Assembly: GCF_027158205.1 (NCBI RefSeq)
Contig: NZ_JAPVLU010000003.1
Span: 186,001 to 250,000, forward strand
Origin: Streptomyces sp. H39-S7
GTDB taxonomy: Bacteria; Actinomycetota; Actinomycetes; Streptomycetales; Streptomycetaceae
DNA: 64,000 nucleotides
Direction of reading: 5' to 3'
In this document: in pieces, positions 46,136-54,490 of the stretch
Position numbering within the stretch: the stretch's first letter is position 1
Layout of the letters: every line of letters begins with the position of its first letter
Notes under the pieces: model-generated
Databases searched by the model: none
The model's input: the letters and a program-made list of their open reading frames with translations, nothing else
What the model was told of the DNA's origin: nothing
Program-made: the position numbers and the translations under genes

Positions 46136-48271
46136 GTGCCCTTGCACGACCACGACCAGTCCCGTGACCAGTCCCCTGACGCGAACCCGCTCCTGACCGA
46201 GCAGACCCACCTCGCCGAATCCCGTTCCGCGCTGACCGCGATGCGCGCCGACGTGGAGGCGCTGGACATCACCGACGTGACCGGCAACTGGGTGAACGCC
46301 AAGATCCTCGCCGCCGAGATCGACAACCGGATCAAGGCCCTGGCCGACCTCTCGCACACCCCGCTGTTCTTCGGCCGGCTGGACTACCTGCACGCGCCCG
46401 GTAGGGAAAGCGAGAGGGGCAGCGCGCAGCGCTCCGGTGCAAGGGCGGTGGTGGGAGACGGGCGGGAAGAGGGCGCCGAGGGCGAGCAGTTCTACATCGG
46501 CCGCCGCCATGTGCACGACGCGCACGGCGACCCGATGGTCATCGACTGGCGGGCGCCGGTCTCGCAGCCCTTCTACCGGGCGTCGCGCGTCGAGCCGATG
46601 GACGTCCGGCTGCGCAGGCGCTTCGGCTACACCGGCGGGCAGCTGACCGCGTACGAGGACGAGCACCTCACCGACCCGGCGGAGGCCGCCACCTCCAGCA
46701 AGCTGCTGCAGACCGAGATCGAGCGGCCGCGCGTCGGCCCCATGCGGGACATCGTCGCCACGATCCAGCCGGAGCAGGACGAGATCGTCCGCGCCGGCAT
46801 CGGCGGCACGGTGTGTGTGCAGGGCGCCCCCGGCACCGGGAAGACCGCCGTGGGCCTGCACCGCGTCGCGTACCTGCTCTACGCGCACCGCGACCGGCTC
46901 GCCCGCACCGGCACGCTCGTCATCGGGCCCAACCAGTCCTTCCTGCGGTACATCGAGCAGGTGCTGCCGGCGCTGGGCGAGTTGCAGGTCAAGCAGGCGA
47001 CGGTCGACGACCTGGTCGCGCACGTCACGGTGCGCGGCACGGACCCGGCGGAGCGCGCCCGGATCAAGGGCGACGCCCGGATGGCGCAGGTGCTGCGGCG
47101 CGCGGTGCGCAGCGGCATCCGGATGCCGAAGGAACCGGTCGTCGTGGTCCGCGGGTCGCGGCGCTGGCGGATCCCCGCGTACGAACTCGAAGAGCTGGTA
47201 CGGGAGCTGATGGAGCGTGACATCCGCTACGGCGCCGCCCACGAGGCGCTGCCGCAGCGGATCGCGCACAACGTCCTGGTCCGCATGGAGGAGGCCGGGG
47301 AGGCGCCGGACGACCGCGTCCAGGACGCGGTCGCCCGCACCCCCGCCGTCAAGGCCGCGGTGAAGGAGGTCTGGCCGAAGGCCGACCCGGCGAAGACGGT
47401 GCTGCGGCTGCTGTCCGACGCGGAGTTCCTCGCGGAGTGCGCGGAGGGCATCCTGACGCCGGAGGAGCAGGCGACCGTGCTGTGGGAGAAGCCGCCCCGC
47501 AGCCTGGCCTCCGCCAGGTGGGCCCCGGCGGACGCGGTGCTGATCGACGAGGCGCTGGACCTCGTACAGCGCACCCACTCGCTCGGCCACGTGGTGCTGG
47601 ACGAAGCCCAGGACCTGTCCCCCATGCAGTACCGGGCCGTCGGACGGCGCTGCTCCACCGGGTCCGCGACGGTGCTCGGCGACATCGCGCAGGGCACCAC
47701 GCCGTGGGCGACCGCGAGCTGGGAGGAAGCCCTCGCGCACCTGGGCAAGCCCGGCGCCCCGGTCGAGGAGCTGACCCGCGGCTTCCGCGTGCCGCGCGGG
47801 GTGATCGCCTACGCGTCGCTGCTGCTGCCCACGATCGCCCCGGGGCTGGCCCCCGCCACCTCGGTCCGCGAGTCGCCCGGCGACCTCGTGATCCGCCGGA
47901 CGAGCGCGGAGGAGCTGGACTCCGCCGTGCTCGCGGCCTGCCGCACCGCCCTCGGCCACGAGGGCTCCGTCGGCCTCATCGCCGCCGACGACCGCATCGC
48001 GGCGCTCGCCGCCGCCCTGGACTCGGCCGGCCTGCCCTGCCTCGCCCCCGGCGAGGAGACCTCGGCGCAGGCCCGTCTCACCCTGGTCCCGGCAACGCTC
48101 GCGAAGGGCCTGGAGTACGACTACGTGGTCCTCGACGAGCCCGCCGCGATCGTCGCGGGCGAACCGGACGAGCGCACCGGCCTGCGCCGCCTGTACGTCG
48201 CCCTCACCCGCGCCGTCTCGGGCCTCGCCGTGCTGCACGCCAAACCGCTGCCGCCGGAGCTGGCCGGATAG
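46136..48271 (+). CDS. helR: RNA polymerase recycling motor ATPase, HelR type
   Basis: This 711-residue UvrD-like protein starts at GTG 46136 with GGAGG eight bases upstream. Walker A GAPGTGKTAVGLHR is near residue 230, Walker B VVLDEAQDLSP near 485, and the C-terminal lobe has ATLAKGLEYDYVVLDEPA and RLYVALTRAV. The N-terminal coiled coil (residues 20-85) with HVHDAHGDPMVIDWRAPVSQPFYRAS is diagnostic of HelR/HelD, which lever stalled RNA polymerase off DNA. HelR additionally displaces rifamycins and gives resistance. A 30-residue Gly/Arg/Glu-rich insertion (about residues 88-118) is probably repeat-derived. A perfect 8-bp hairpin at about 45999-46019 and TATGAT at 46029-46034 lie upstream. 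Confidence 0.88.
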   Translation: MPLHDHDQSRDQSPDANPLLTEQTHLAESRSALTAMRADVEALDITDVTGNWVNAKILAAEIDNRIKALADLSHTPLFFGRLDYLHAPGRESERGSAQRSGARAVVGDGREEGAEGEQFYIGRRHVHDAHGDPMVIDWRAPVSQPFYRASRVEPMDVRLRRRFGYTGGQLTAYEDEHLTDPAEAATSSKLLQTEIERPRVGPMRDIVATIQPEQDEIVRAGIGGTVCVQGAPGTGKTAVGLHRVAYLLYAHRDRLARTGTLVIGPNQSFLRYIEQVLPALGELQVKQATVDDLVAHVTVRGTDPAERARIKGDARMAQVLRRAVRSGIRMPKEPVVVVRGSRRWRIPAYELEELVRELMERDIRYGAAHEALPQRIAHNVLVRMEEAGEAPDDRVQDAVARTPAVKAAVKEVWPKADPAKTVLRLLSDAEFLAECAEGILTPEEQATVLWEKPPRSLASARWAPADAVLIDEALDLVQRTHSLGHVVLDEAQDLSPMQYRAVGRRCSTGSATVLGDIAQGTTPWATASWEEALAHLGKPGAPVEELTRGFRVPRGVIAYASLLLPTIAPGLAPATSVRESPGDLVIRRTSAEELDSAVLAACRTALGHEGSVGLIAADDRIAALAAALDSAGLPCLAPGEETSAQARLTLVPATLAKGLEYDYVVLDEPAAIVAGEPDERTGLRRLYVALTRAVSGLAVLHAKPLPPELAG

Positions 48272-48370
48272 GCCCTGCCGCGCCCTGACCGTGACCAGCA
48301 GATATGAGGAAGTTGTCAGGGCGCCGTAGCGATCGTGTTCGGGCCGCCGTCTGCGCTTACGCTCGCCCTC

Positions 48371-49078
48371 ATGTGCGCACACGTGCTGGTCGCCGAGGAC
48401 GACGAGAAGCAGGCCGAACTGGTCCGCCGCTATCTGCGGCGGGAGGGCCACACGGTCACCGTCGTCCACGACGGGCGCGCCGCCATCGAGGAGGCGCGCC
48501 GCCGGGAGCCCGACCTGCTCGTGCTCGACATCCAGATGCCGAGGGTGGACGGGCTGGACGTGGCCCGGGTCCTGCGGGCCGAGTCCGACCTGCCGATCCT
48601 GATGCTCACCGCCCGCTCCACCGAGGACGACCTGCTGCTCGGCCTCGATCTGGGCGCCGACGACTACATGACCAAGCCGTACAGCCCCCGCGAACTGATG
48701 GCCCGGATCCGCACCCTGCTGCGGCGCAGCCGCCCCCGCGTCCCGGACGCCGCCCCCGACCCCGTGCTGCGGGTCGGCGGGCTCACCGTGGACCCGGCCC
48801 GGCACGAGGTGACCGTCGACGGGAAGCCCGCCGACTGCACCCCCGGCGAGTTCCACATCCTCGCGGCCCTGGCCGCCCTGCCGGGACGGGTCTTCAGCCG
48901 GGCCCAGCTCCTCGACAGCGTCCACGGCTTCGACCGGTACATCACCACCAGGACGGTGGACGTGCACATCATGAACCTGCGCAAGAAGATAGAACCGGAC
49001 CCCCGCCGCCCCCGCTACCTGGTGACGGTCTTCGGCGTCGGCTACAAGCTGACGGACGGCGGGCACGATGGCCCGTGA
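48371..49078 (+). CDS. OmpR-family response regulator
   Basis: This 235-residue regulator starts at ATG 48371 (MCAHVLVAEDDEKQAEL), with TACGCT 7 bases upstream (leaderless). The receiver domain (residues 1-120) has the acidic pair Asp10-Asp11, phosphorylation site Asp53 in LLVLDIQMP, Thr in MLTAR and Lys in MTKPYSPREL. The effector (about 135-230) is a winged helix ending GVGYKL. It overlaps the histidine kinase start by 11 bp. Target genes are unknown; membrane or cell-wall stress is a reasonable guess from the kinase's extracytoplasmic domain. Confidence 0.93.
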   Translation: MCAHVLVAEDDEKQAELVRRYLRREGHTVTVVHDGRAAIEEARRREPDLLVLDIQMPRVDGLDVARVLRAESDLPILMLTARSTEDDLLLGLDLGADDYMTKPYSPRELMARIRTLLRRSRPRVPDAAPDPVLRVGGLTVDPARHEVTVDGKPADCTPGEFHILAALAALPGRVFSRAQLLDSVHGFDRYITTRTVDVHIMNLRKKIEPDPRRPRYLVTVFGVGYKLTDGGHDGP

Positions 49079-50990
49079 ACCCCGGCAGGCCCGGGGCAAG
49101 GTCCCGTTCCGCAAGAGCCTGCTCGGACGGCTGCTGCTCTCCTTCGTCCTGGTCGCGACGTGCTCGGTCGCGGCCACCACCTGGCTCGCCGTGCAGACGA
49201 CGTCCGGCTCCATCCAGCGGGAGCAGAGCCGCTACCTCGCCAACGACGCCCTGATCTACGGCAAGCTCGCCGAGTACGCGGCCACCCACGCGAACTGGGA
49301 CGGCGTCGCCCCCACCGTCCGCCAGCTGGCCGCCACCACCCAGCGCCGCATCGCCGTCACCACCCAGGACCGGCGGCCGGTCGCCGACTCCGCGCCGGCG
49401 GGCTCCCCGCTCCCGCAGACCCAGTCGGCGGCCCTCGACCCGCTGCACGTCGACGCCACCATGGTCCCCGGCTCCACCGCCGGCGACATCGACCCGCGCG
49501 CCGTCGGCCCGTTCCGGCTGCTCCCCGCCGAGCGCAGGAAGCTGCACGACCTCGCCCGGCGCAGCGTCACCTGCCTCGCCGAATACTCGATCGCCGGCGA
49601 GATCGCCGAGGGCCCCAGCGGCCGCCCGTACATCAAGGTCGTCGGCGGCGACCCCGCCGGCATGCTCGACGATTACTGCGACGGCCGGCGGCTGGCCGCC
49701 GCGACGGCCACCGAGAGCTCGGCCGTCGCCGACCTCAACGCCCGGCTCAAGAAGTGCCTGACCGGCGAGAAGCTGCCGCCGCTCGAGCTCAACCCCGACC
49801 TCACCTGGGGCCGTTCGGGGCCCACGGCCGTCCAGTCGCCCGCCCCCCGGGCCCCGGCCCAGGATTCCGACGGACCGGCGCCGAGCGCGATGCCGATCCC
49901 GACCCCAACCCCGACGCCGACCCCCGTGGTCCGCGATCCGAAGAGCGGCGGCGTCACCGAGCGCAAGACCGCCGACTGCGTCGACACCGCGCGACGCGAG
50001 CAGCTCGGCGGCTTCGTCGCGCCCGCCGCGTACCTCTTCGTGACGGACCCGAGCGGCGCCACCACCCCCCGCTTCGCCCTCTCCCGCTCCAACACCCTGC
50101 GGATCGCCGGCGTCGCGGGCCTCGTCCTCGCCCTCGCCGCCGCGGTCACCCTCCTGCTCGCCGCCCGCCTCGTCCGACCCCTGCGCGCCCTCACCGACGC
50201 CGCGCAGCGCATGCGGGACGGCGACGACTCGGCGCGCGTCACCGTCGCCACCGGCGACGAGATCGGCCGGCTCTCGGCCGCGTTCAACGACATGTCCCAG
50301 GAGCGTCAGCGCCTCGCCGAGCAGCGCAAGGCCATGGTCAGCGACGTCGCCCACGAACTGCGTACCCCGGTCAGCAACATCCGGGGCTGGCTCGAAGCGG
50401 TGGAGGACGGCGTGGCGGAACCCGACGACGCCCTCAACTCCTCGCTCCTCGAAGAGGCGCTGCAGCTCCAGCACATCATCGACGACCTCCAGGACCTGGC
50501 CGCCGCCGACGCCGGGACGCTGCGCGTGCATCCCGAGGCGGTGCGCCTCGGCGACATCCTGGACCAGGTCGCCTCGGCCCACCGCGCCCGCGCCGCGGCC
50601 GCCGGGGTCGCCCTCACCGTCACCCCCGCCGACCTCGGCCTCCGGGCCGACCCGGTCCGCCTGCGCCAGGCCGTCGGCAACCTCGTCTCGAACGCCATCC
50701 GTCACACCCCACCGGGCGGCAGCGTCTCCCTGCGGGGCTACCCCGCCGACGACCACATCGTCATCGACATCACCGACACCGGCGCCGGCATCGCCCCCGA
50801 GGACATCCCCCACGTCTTCGACCGCTTCTGGCGGGCCGAGAAATCCCGCAACCGCTCCACGGGGGGCAGCGGCCTGGGCCTGTCCATAGTCCGCCAGCTG
50901 GCGGAATCCCACGGCGGCCAGGCCACCGCCGCGTCCCGCGGCCGGAACCAGGGCTCGACCTTCACCCTCCACCTCCCCGCCGGGGCCTGA
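49068..50990 (+). CDS. Sensor histidine kinase
   Basis: This 640-residue kinase has a transmembrane helix near residues 22-45 and a second near 347-370. The large extracytoplasmic domain between them contains a Pro/Thr repeat (PTPTPTPTPVV, about 280-292). A HAMP linker (about 370-425) leads to the HisKA block DVAHELRTPVSNIRG with the phosphorylated His near 428. The HATPase part has N box NLVSNAIRHTPPGG, DTGAGIAP and GGSGLGLSIV. The pair with the regulator upstream forms a two-component system. The stimulus is unknown. Its stop is 28 bp from the convergent cutC. Confidence 0.93.
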   Translation: MAREPRQARGKVPFRKSLLGRLLLSFVLVATCSVAATTWLAVQTTSGSIQREQSRYLANDALIYGKLAEYAATHANWDGVAPTVRQLAATTQRRIAVTTQDRRPVADSAPAGSPLPQTQSAALDPLHVDATMVPGSTAGDIDPRAVGPFRLLPAERRKLHDLARRSVTCLAEYSIAGEIAEGPSGRPYIKVVGGDPAGMLDDYCDGRRLAAATATESSAVADLNARLKKCLTGEKLPPLELNPDLTWGRSGPTAVQSPAPRAPAQDSDGPAPSAMPIPTPTPTPTPVVRDPKSGGVTERKTADCVDTARREQLGGFVAPAAYLFVTDPSGATTPRFALSRSNTLRIAGVAGLVLALAAAVTLLLAARLVRPLRALTDAAQRMRDGDDSARVTVATGDEIGRLSAAFNDMSQERQRLAEQRKAMVSDVAHELRTPVSNIRGWLEAVEDGVAEPDDALNSSLLEEALQLQHIIDDLQDLAAADAGTLRVHPEAVRLGDILDQVASAHRARAAAAGVALTVTPADLGLRADPVRLRQAVGNLVSNAIRHTPPGGSVSLRGYPADDHIVIDITDTGAGIAPEDIPHVFDRFWRAEKSRNRSTGGSGLGLSIVRQLAESHGGQATAASRGRNQGSTFTLHLPAGA

Positions 50991-51018
50991 CCTGTGGGGC
51001 GCGAGGGGGGTGGGGCGG

Positions 51019-51732
51019 TCAGCCCACCGGCACCGGTGCGTCCAGCAGTGCTCGCCACTCTCTCGTCGCGGCGACGTCGACCGGGGAGGCCCAGCCCGCG
51101 GGGCGGACCGCTCCGCCGACGTGGAAGCCGTCGATCCCCGCCGCCCGCAGCGCCGGGAGGTGGTCGCGGGTCAGGCCGCCGCCTACCAGGATGCGGGGTT
51201 CGTAGCCCGGCTCCGAGGCCGGGCTGAGCGTCCGCGACGCCTCCGCGACCAGCACCGCGAGCCCGTCGTCGACGCCCGTCGGCGACCCGGCCGTCAGGTA
51301 TGTGTCCAGTCCCGGCAGACCCGCCAGCTGCAAGCGCACCGCGTCACGGTCCGCCGCGCGGTCGATGGCGCGGTGGAACGTCCACCGGCAGCCGTCGATG
51401 ACGTCGGTGACCGCGTAGACCGCTTCGAGGTCGGCCCCGCCGCGCGCGTCGAGGAAGCCGAGGACGAACTCGTCCGCGCCCTCGCGGCGCAGCCCCTCGG
51501 CCGCCGCGCAGAGCGCGTCGATGTCGCCCGCGGCGAAGCCGTCGGAGAGCCGGAGCATGACGCGCAGCGGAATGTGCACGGCGGCGCGGATCGCGGCGAA
51601 GGTCTCGCGGGACGGGGTGAGACCGTCCGCGGCCATGTCGGTGACCAGCTCGAGGCGGTCGGCACCGCCGGTCTGGGCCGCTACGGCATCGTCGACGCCG
51701 AGGGCGATCACCTCGAAAATTGGTCTAGACAT
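51019..51732 (-). CDS. cutC: CutC-family copper homeostasis protein
   Basis: This 237-residue TIM-barrel protein starts at ATG 51732 (MSRPIFEVIALGVDDAVAAQTGG). Conserved marks are GGADRLELVTDMAADGLTPS, FVLGFLDARGGADLEAV, TFHRAIDRAADRDAV and GGLTRDHLPALRAAGIDGFHVGG. CutC was named for copper tolerance in E. coli, but its biochemical role is still debated. The long open frame extending to 53748 on this strand is an artefact of high G/C. It is divergent from the HD-domain gene with only 60 bp between starts. Confidence 0.92.
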   Translation of the reverse strand: MSRPIFEVIALGVDDAVAAQTGGADRLELVTDMAADGLTPSRETFAAIRAAVHIPLRVMLRLSDGFAAGDIDALCAAAEGLRREGADEFVLGFLDARGGADLEAVYAVTDVIDGCRWTFHRAIDRAADRDAVRLQLAGLPGLDTYLTAGSPTGVDDGLAVLVAEASRTLSPASEPGYEPRILVGGGLTRDHLPALRAAGIDGFHVGGAVRPAGWASPVDVAATREWRALLDAPVPVG

Positions 51733-51792
51733 ATGAGCAAGAGTGCCACAATCAGCACCCCCGCGCGAGCCCTCAGGCGCACAATAGCCACC

Positions 51793-52488
51793 ATGGCTGA
51801 CACCCCCGCGACGACGCACCCGCAGCATGAGGCATTGCTCACCCAATGGTGTGACCTGCTGCGGCGCACCCGGGTCGCCCCGATTTCGGACACACACCCG
51901 TTCGCCCCCGAGGTCTACGGCGAGGACCTCCTGGGCCGCTGGGCCGAGGAGCAGCGGCGGTATCACACCACGGATCACCTGGTCGCCGTTCTCCACCACA
52001 CCGTCGAGCTGGCCGCGTACGCCGACGACCCGGACGCCGTACTGCTCGCCGCCTGGTTCCACGACGCCGTCTACCGCCCGGACCGCTCCGAGAACGAGGA
52101 GCGCAGCGCCCACCTCGCCGAGCGGGCGCTGACCGAGGCGGGGGTCGACCCCGCGCGCACCGCCGAGGTGGTCCGGCTCGTGCGGCTCACGACCAGCCAC
52201 GACCCGGCGCCCGAGGACCACAACGGCGAGGTCCTGTGTGACGCGGATCTCGCGGTGCTGGCCGGCGAGCCCGCCGCGTACGCCACCTACGCCGCCGCCG
52301 TCCGCCAGGAGTACGGCTTCGTGCCCGACGACGACTTCCGGTCCGGCCGCGCCGCCGTGCTGCGGCAACTGCTGGATCTCCCCCGGCTCTTCCGTACCCC
52401 CGTCGGCCACGAGCGCTGGGAGCACATCGCCCGCCGCAACCTCGGCACGGAGCTGGAGCTGCTCGTTGCCGCAGGCCCCACCGCCTGA
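51793..52488 (+). CDS. HD-domain metal-dependent phosphohydrolase
   Basis: This is a 231-residue protein starting at ATG 51793. The HD signature is YHTTDHLVAVLHH (first His), AAWFHDAVY (the HD pair, near residue 88) and DADLAVLAG (distal Asp). The type is the predicted HD phosphohydrolase COG4339, usually about 210-230 residues. The substrate may be a nucleotide, unknown. CACAAT lies 7 bases before the start without a Shine-Dalgarno, consistent with leaderless translation. An MFS gene follows 39 bp later. Confidence 0.9.
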   Translation: MADTPATTHPQHEALLTQWCDLLRRTRVAPISDTHPFAPEVYGEDLLGRWAEEQRRYHTTDHLVAVLHHTVELAAYADDPDAVLLAAWFHDAVYRPDRSENEERSAHLAERALTEAGVDPARTAEVVRLVRLTTSHDPAPEDHNGEVLCDADLAVLAGEPAAYATYAAAVRQEYGFVPDDDFRSGRAAVLRQLLDLPRLFRTPVGHERWEHIARRNLGTELELLVAAGPTA

Positions 52489-52527
52489 CCGGGAATACGC
52501 GGGCCACCCGAGGCGCTGACAACGGTT

Positions 52528-53778
52528 ATGCCCCCCGCCGACGCCAGCCGCTCCCGCATGCCCATAGCCGTCTATGTCCTCGGCCTCAGCGTGTTCGCGC
52601 TCGGCACCTCGGAATTCATGCTCTCCGGCCTGCTGCCGCCGATCGCCGACGACCTCGGCGTCAGCATCCCGCAGGCCGGACTGCTCATCTCGGCGTTCGC
52701 GATCGGCATGGTCGTCGGGGCTCCGCTGCTCGCCGTGGCCACGCTCCGGCTGCCGCGCCGCACCACCCTGATCGCGCTGATCACGCTCTTCGGCCTCGGG
52801 CAGGTCGCCGGGGCCCTGGCGCCGAACTACGAGCTGCTGTTCGCCTCCCGGGTGATCAGCGCGCTGGCCTGCGCGGGCTTCTGGGCGGTCGGTGCGGCCG
52901 TGGCGATCTCGATGGTCCCGGTGAACGCGCGGGCCCGCGCGATGGCCGTCATGATCGGCGGACTGAGCATCGCGAACGTGCTGGGCGTCCCGGCCGGAGC
53001 CTTCCTGGGCGACCAGTTCGGCTGGCGCTCCGCGTTCTGGTCGGTGGCCCTGATGTCGGCGGTGGCGCTCGTCGGGGTGATCGCGCTCATCCCCCGCATA
53101 CCGATCCCGGACTCCCGCCCCCGGCTCCGCGAGGAGCTGCGCATCTACCGCGACGGCAACGTATGGCTGGCCATCGCCATCACGGCCCTCGCGGCGGGCG
53201 GCGTGTTCTGCGCCTTCAGCTACCTCGCGCCGCTGCTCACCGATGTCGCCGGACTGCCGGAGGGTTCGGTCCCCGCGGTCCTGGGCCTCTTCGGGGTCGG
53301 CGCGCTGATCGGCACCGCCATCGGCGGCCGGTTCGCGGACGCCCACCTGTTCGGTGTGATGCTCAGCGGCATCACCGCGTCCACGGCCTTCCTCGCGCTG
53401 CTGGCGCTCACCGCGCAGAACCAGGTCGCCGTGATCGCGCTCTCGTTCCTGCTGGGCCTCTCGGCGTTCTTCACCGCGCCCGCGCTCAACGCCCGCATCT
53501 TCAACGTGGCGGGCGCCGCGCCCACACTCGCCGGCGCCACCACCACATCCGCCTTCAACACCGGCAACACGGCCGGTCCCTGGCTCGGCGGACTCGTCAT
53601 CAGCGGTGGCTTCGGGTTCGCGGCCACCGCCTGGGCGGGCGCCGCCATGACCGCCGTCGCCATCGGCCTCGTGGTCGTCTCGCTGCGCCGGCACGGCGCG
53701 AGCCGCGTCGTCACGGGCAGCGTCGTCACCGGCAGTGCGGCGACCCACGTCCCGGCCCCCGCGGAAGCCTCACACTGA
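52528..53778 (+). CDS. MFS efflux transporter, Cmx/CmrA-type
   Basis: This is a 416-residue protein with 12 helices. AVYVLGLSVFALGTSEFMLSGLLPPIADDL in TM1 is the DHA1 signature, LATLRLPRRTTL-like motif A follows, and PVNARARAMAVMIGGLSIANVLGVPAGAF in the second quarter is close to chloramphenicol exporters Cmx/CmrA/CmlR. It probably exports phenicols or other drugs by proton antiport. Homologs in Streptomyces give modest chloramphenicol resistance. It overlaps the end of the convergent DUF4031 gene by 9 bp. Confidence 0.88.
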   Translation: MPPADASRSRMPIAVYVLGLSVFALGTSEFMLSGLLPPIADDLGVSIPQAGLLISAFAIGMVVGAPLLAVATLRLPRRTTLIALITLFGLGQVAGALAPNYELLFASRVISALACAGFWAVGAAVAISMVPVNARARAMAVMIGGLSIANVLGVPAGAFLGDQFGWRSAFWSVALMSAVALVGVIALIPRIPIPDSRPRLREELRIYRDGNVWLAIAITALAAGGVFCAFSYLAPLLTDVAGLPEGSVPAVLGLFGVGALIGTAIGGRFADAHLFGVMLSGITASTAFLALLALTAQNQVAVIALSFLLGLSAFFTAPALNARIFNVAGAAPTLAGATTTSAFNTGNTAGPWLGGLVISGGFGFAATAWAGAAMTAVAIGLVVVSLRRHGASRVVTGSVVTGSAATHVPAPAEASH

Positions 53779-54048
53779 CGCGTCACCCGGCGGGGCCTTG
53801 CGACGGCGCAGCCCCGCGCCGATGAGCCGCCGCACGATCTCCTTGCTGCCGACCTCCACCGCGCCCAGCTCGACGGCCGCGGCGTAACGCGCGGCCGGAA
53901 CGTCGTAGTGGTCCCGCTCGAACGCGCGCGGCGGGCAGCCGATGCGGGCGGCGAACGCGTGGAGCTCGTCGTAGGACACGTCGCTCACCAGGTGCGACCA
54001 CATGCGTCCGTGCCCCGGCCACGTCGGCGGGTCTATGTAGACGGTCAT
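53770..54048 (-). CDS. DUF4031 protein
   Basis: This 92-residue protein begins MTVYIDPPTWPGHGRMWSHLVSD, the diagnostic DUF4031 opening. It is a small beta-alpha protein with conserved W-P-G-H and S-H-L-V segments, and is basic at the C terminus. No biochemical function is known. The gene precedes (leftward) the Cmx-type exporter on the other strand and is followed upstream by another small leftward gene 37 bp away. Confidence 0.85.
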   Translation of the reverse strand: MTVYIDPPTWPGHGRMWSHLVSDVSYDELHAFAARIGCPPRAFERDHYDVPAARYAAAVELGAVEVGSKEIVRRLIGAGLRRRKAPPGDASV

Positions 54049-54085
54049 CGACCGACCGCCTCGGGATCTCCGGTGGCCACCATCG

Positions 54086-54430
54086 TCAGCTCAGCCCGCC
54101 GACCGGGGCGACGACCGCCCCCGCGGTCTCGCAGACCCAGTGCGGATCGGGCCCGAGCTCGGGCTCCACGGCGAGTCCGTGCGGCTCCTCGCACAGCGGG
54201 CACAGGGGCCAGCGTCCGAAGCGCGACAGCAGCGCGTCCTGGACGTCCTGGGCGACGAGCCCCGCGAGGAACTCGCAGCCCTCGGGCCACTGCTCCACCC
54301 ACCAGCGCCGCTGCGCGACGGCGTTCTCGACCAGGGAGACGACGTCCGGGCCGGCGACGTCCCGGGCGGCGAGGTCGGCGAGGATGAGCGCCCGCGCACC
54401 GTGCAGGGCCCCTTCGAGATCACGATCCAT
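54086..54430 (-). CDS. Hypothetical protein with CxxC motif
   Basis: This 114-residue protein starts at ATG 54430 (MDRDLEGALHGARALIL). It is helical to residue 65, then PLCPLCEEPHG (C-x-x-C near 76-79) and a later single Cys in HWVCETAG, which could form a small metal or redox site. The upstream extension of the open frame to 55534 is antisense to the MurR gene and rejected. It is divergent from murR with 60 bp between starts. Function unknown. Confidence 0.7.
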   Translation of the reverse strand: MDRDLEGALHGARALILADLAARDVAGPDVVSLVENAVAQRRWWVEQWPEGCEFLAGLVAQDVQDALLSRFGRWPLCPLCEEPHGLAVEPELGPDPHWVCETAGAVVAPVGGLS

Positions 54431-54454
54431 CCGTCCATTCTGCCTGCTGTCCCC

Positions 54455-54486
54455 TTGACGCCCCACCGGACTGAAAATATCTTTCA
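54455..54486 (+). promoter_or_regulatory. Promoter and palindrome of leaderless murR
   Basis: TTGACG (54455-54460), a 17-bp spacer and TATCTT (54478-54483) form a good promoter; the start would fall at the GTG 54491, making the mRNA leaderless. The palindrome TGAAA-ATATC-TTTCA (54472-54486) overlaps the -10, so a bound RpiR-type protein would block transcription. Autoregulation is likely. Confidence 0.6.
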
Positions 54487-54490
54487 CGAT

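Noticed and set aside
51019-53748. A 909-codon minus-strand frame ending in CutC
   Set aside because: Only the last 237 residues are CutC-like; the rest is antisense to the HD and MFS genes with shadow composition.
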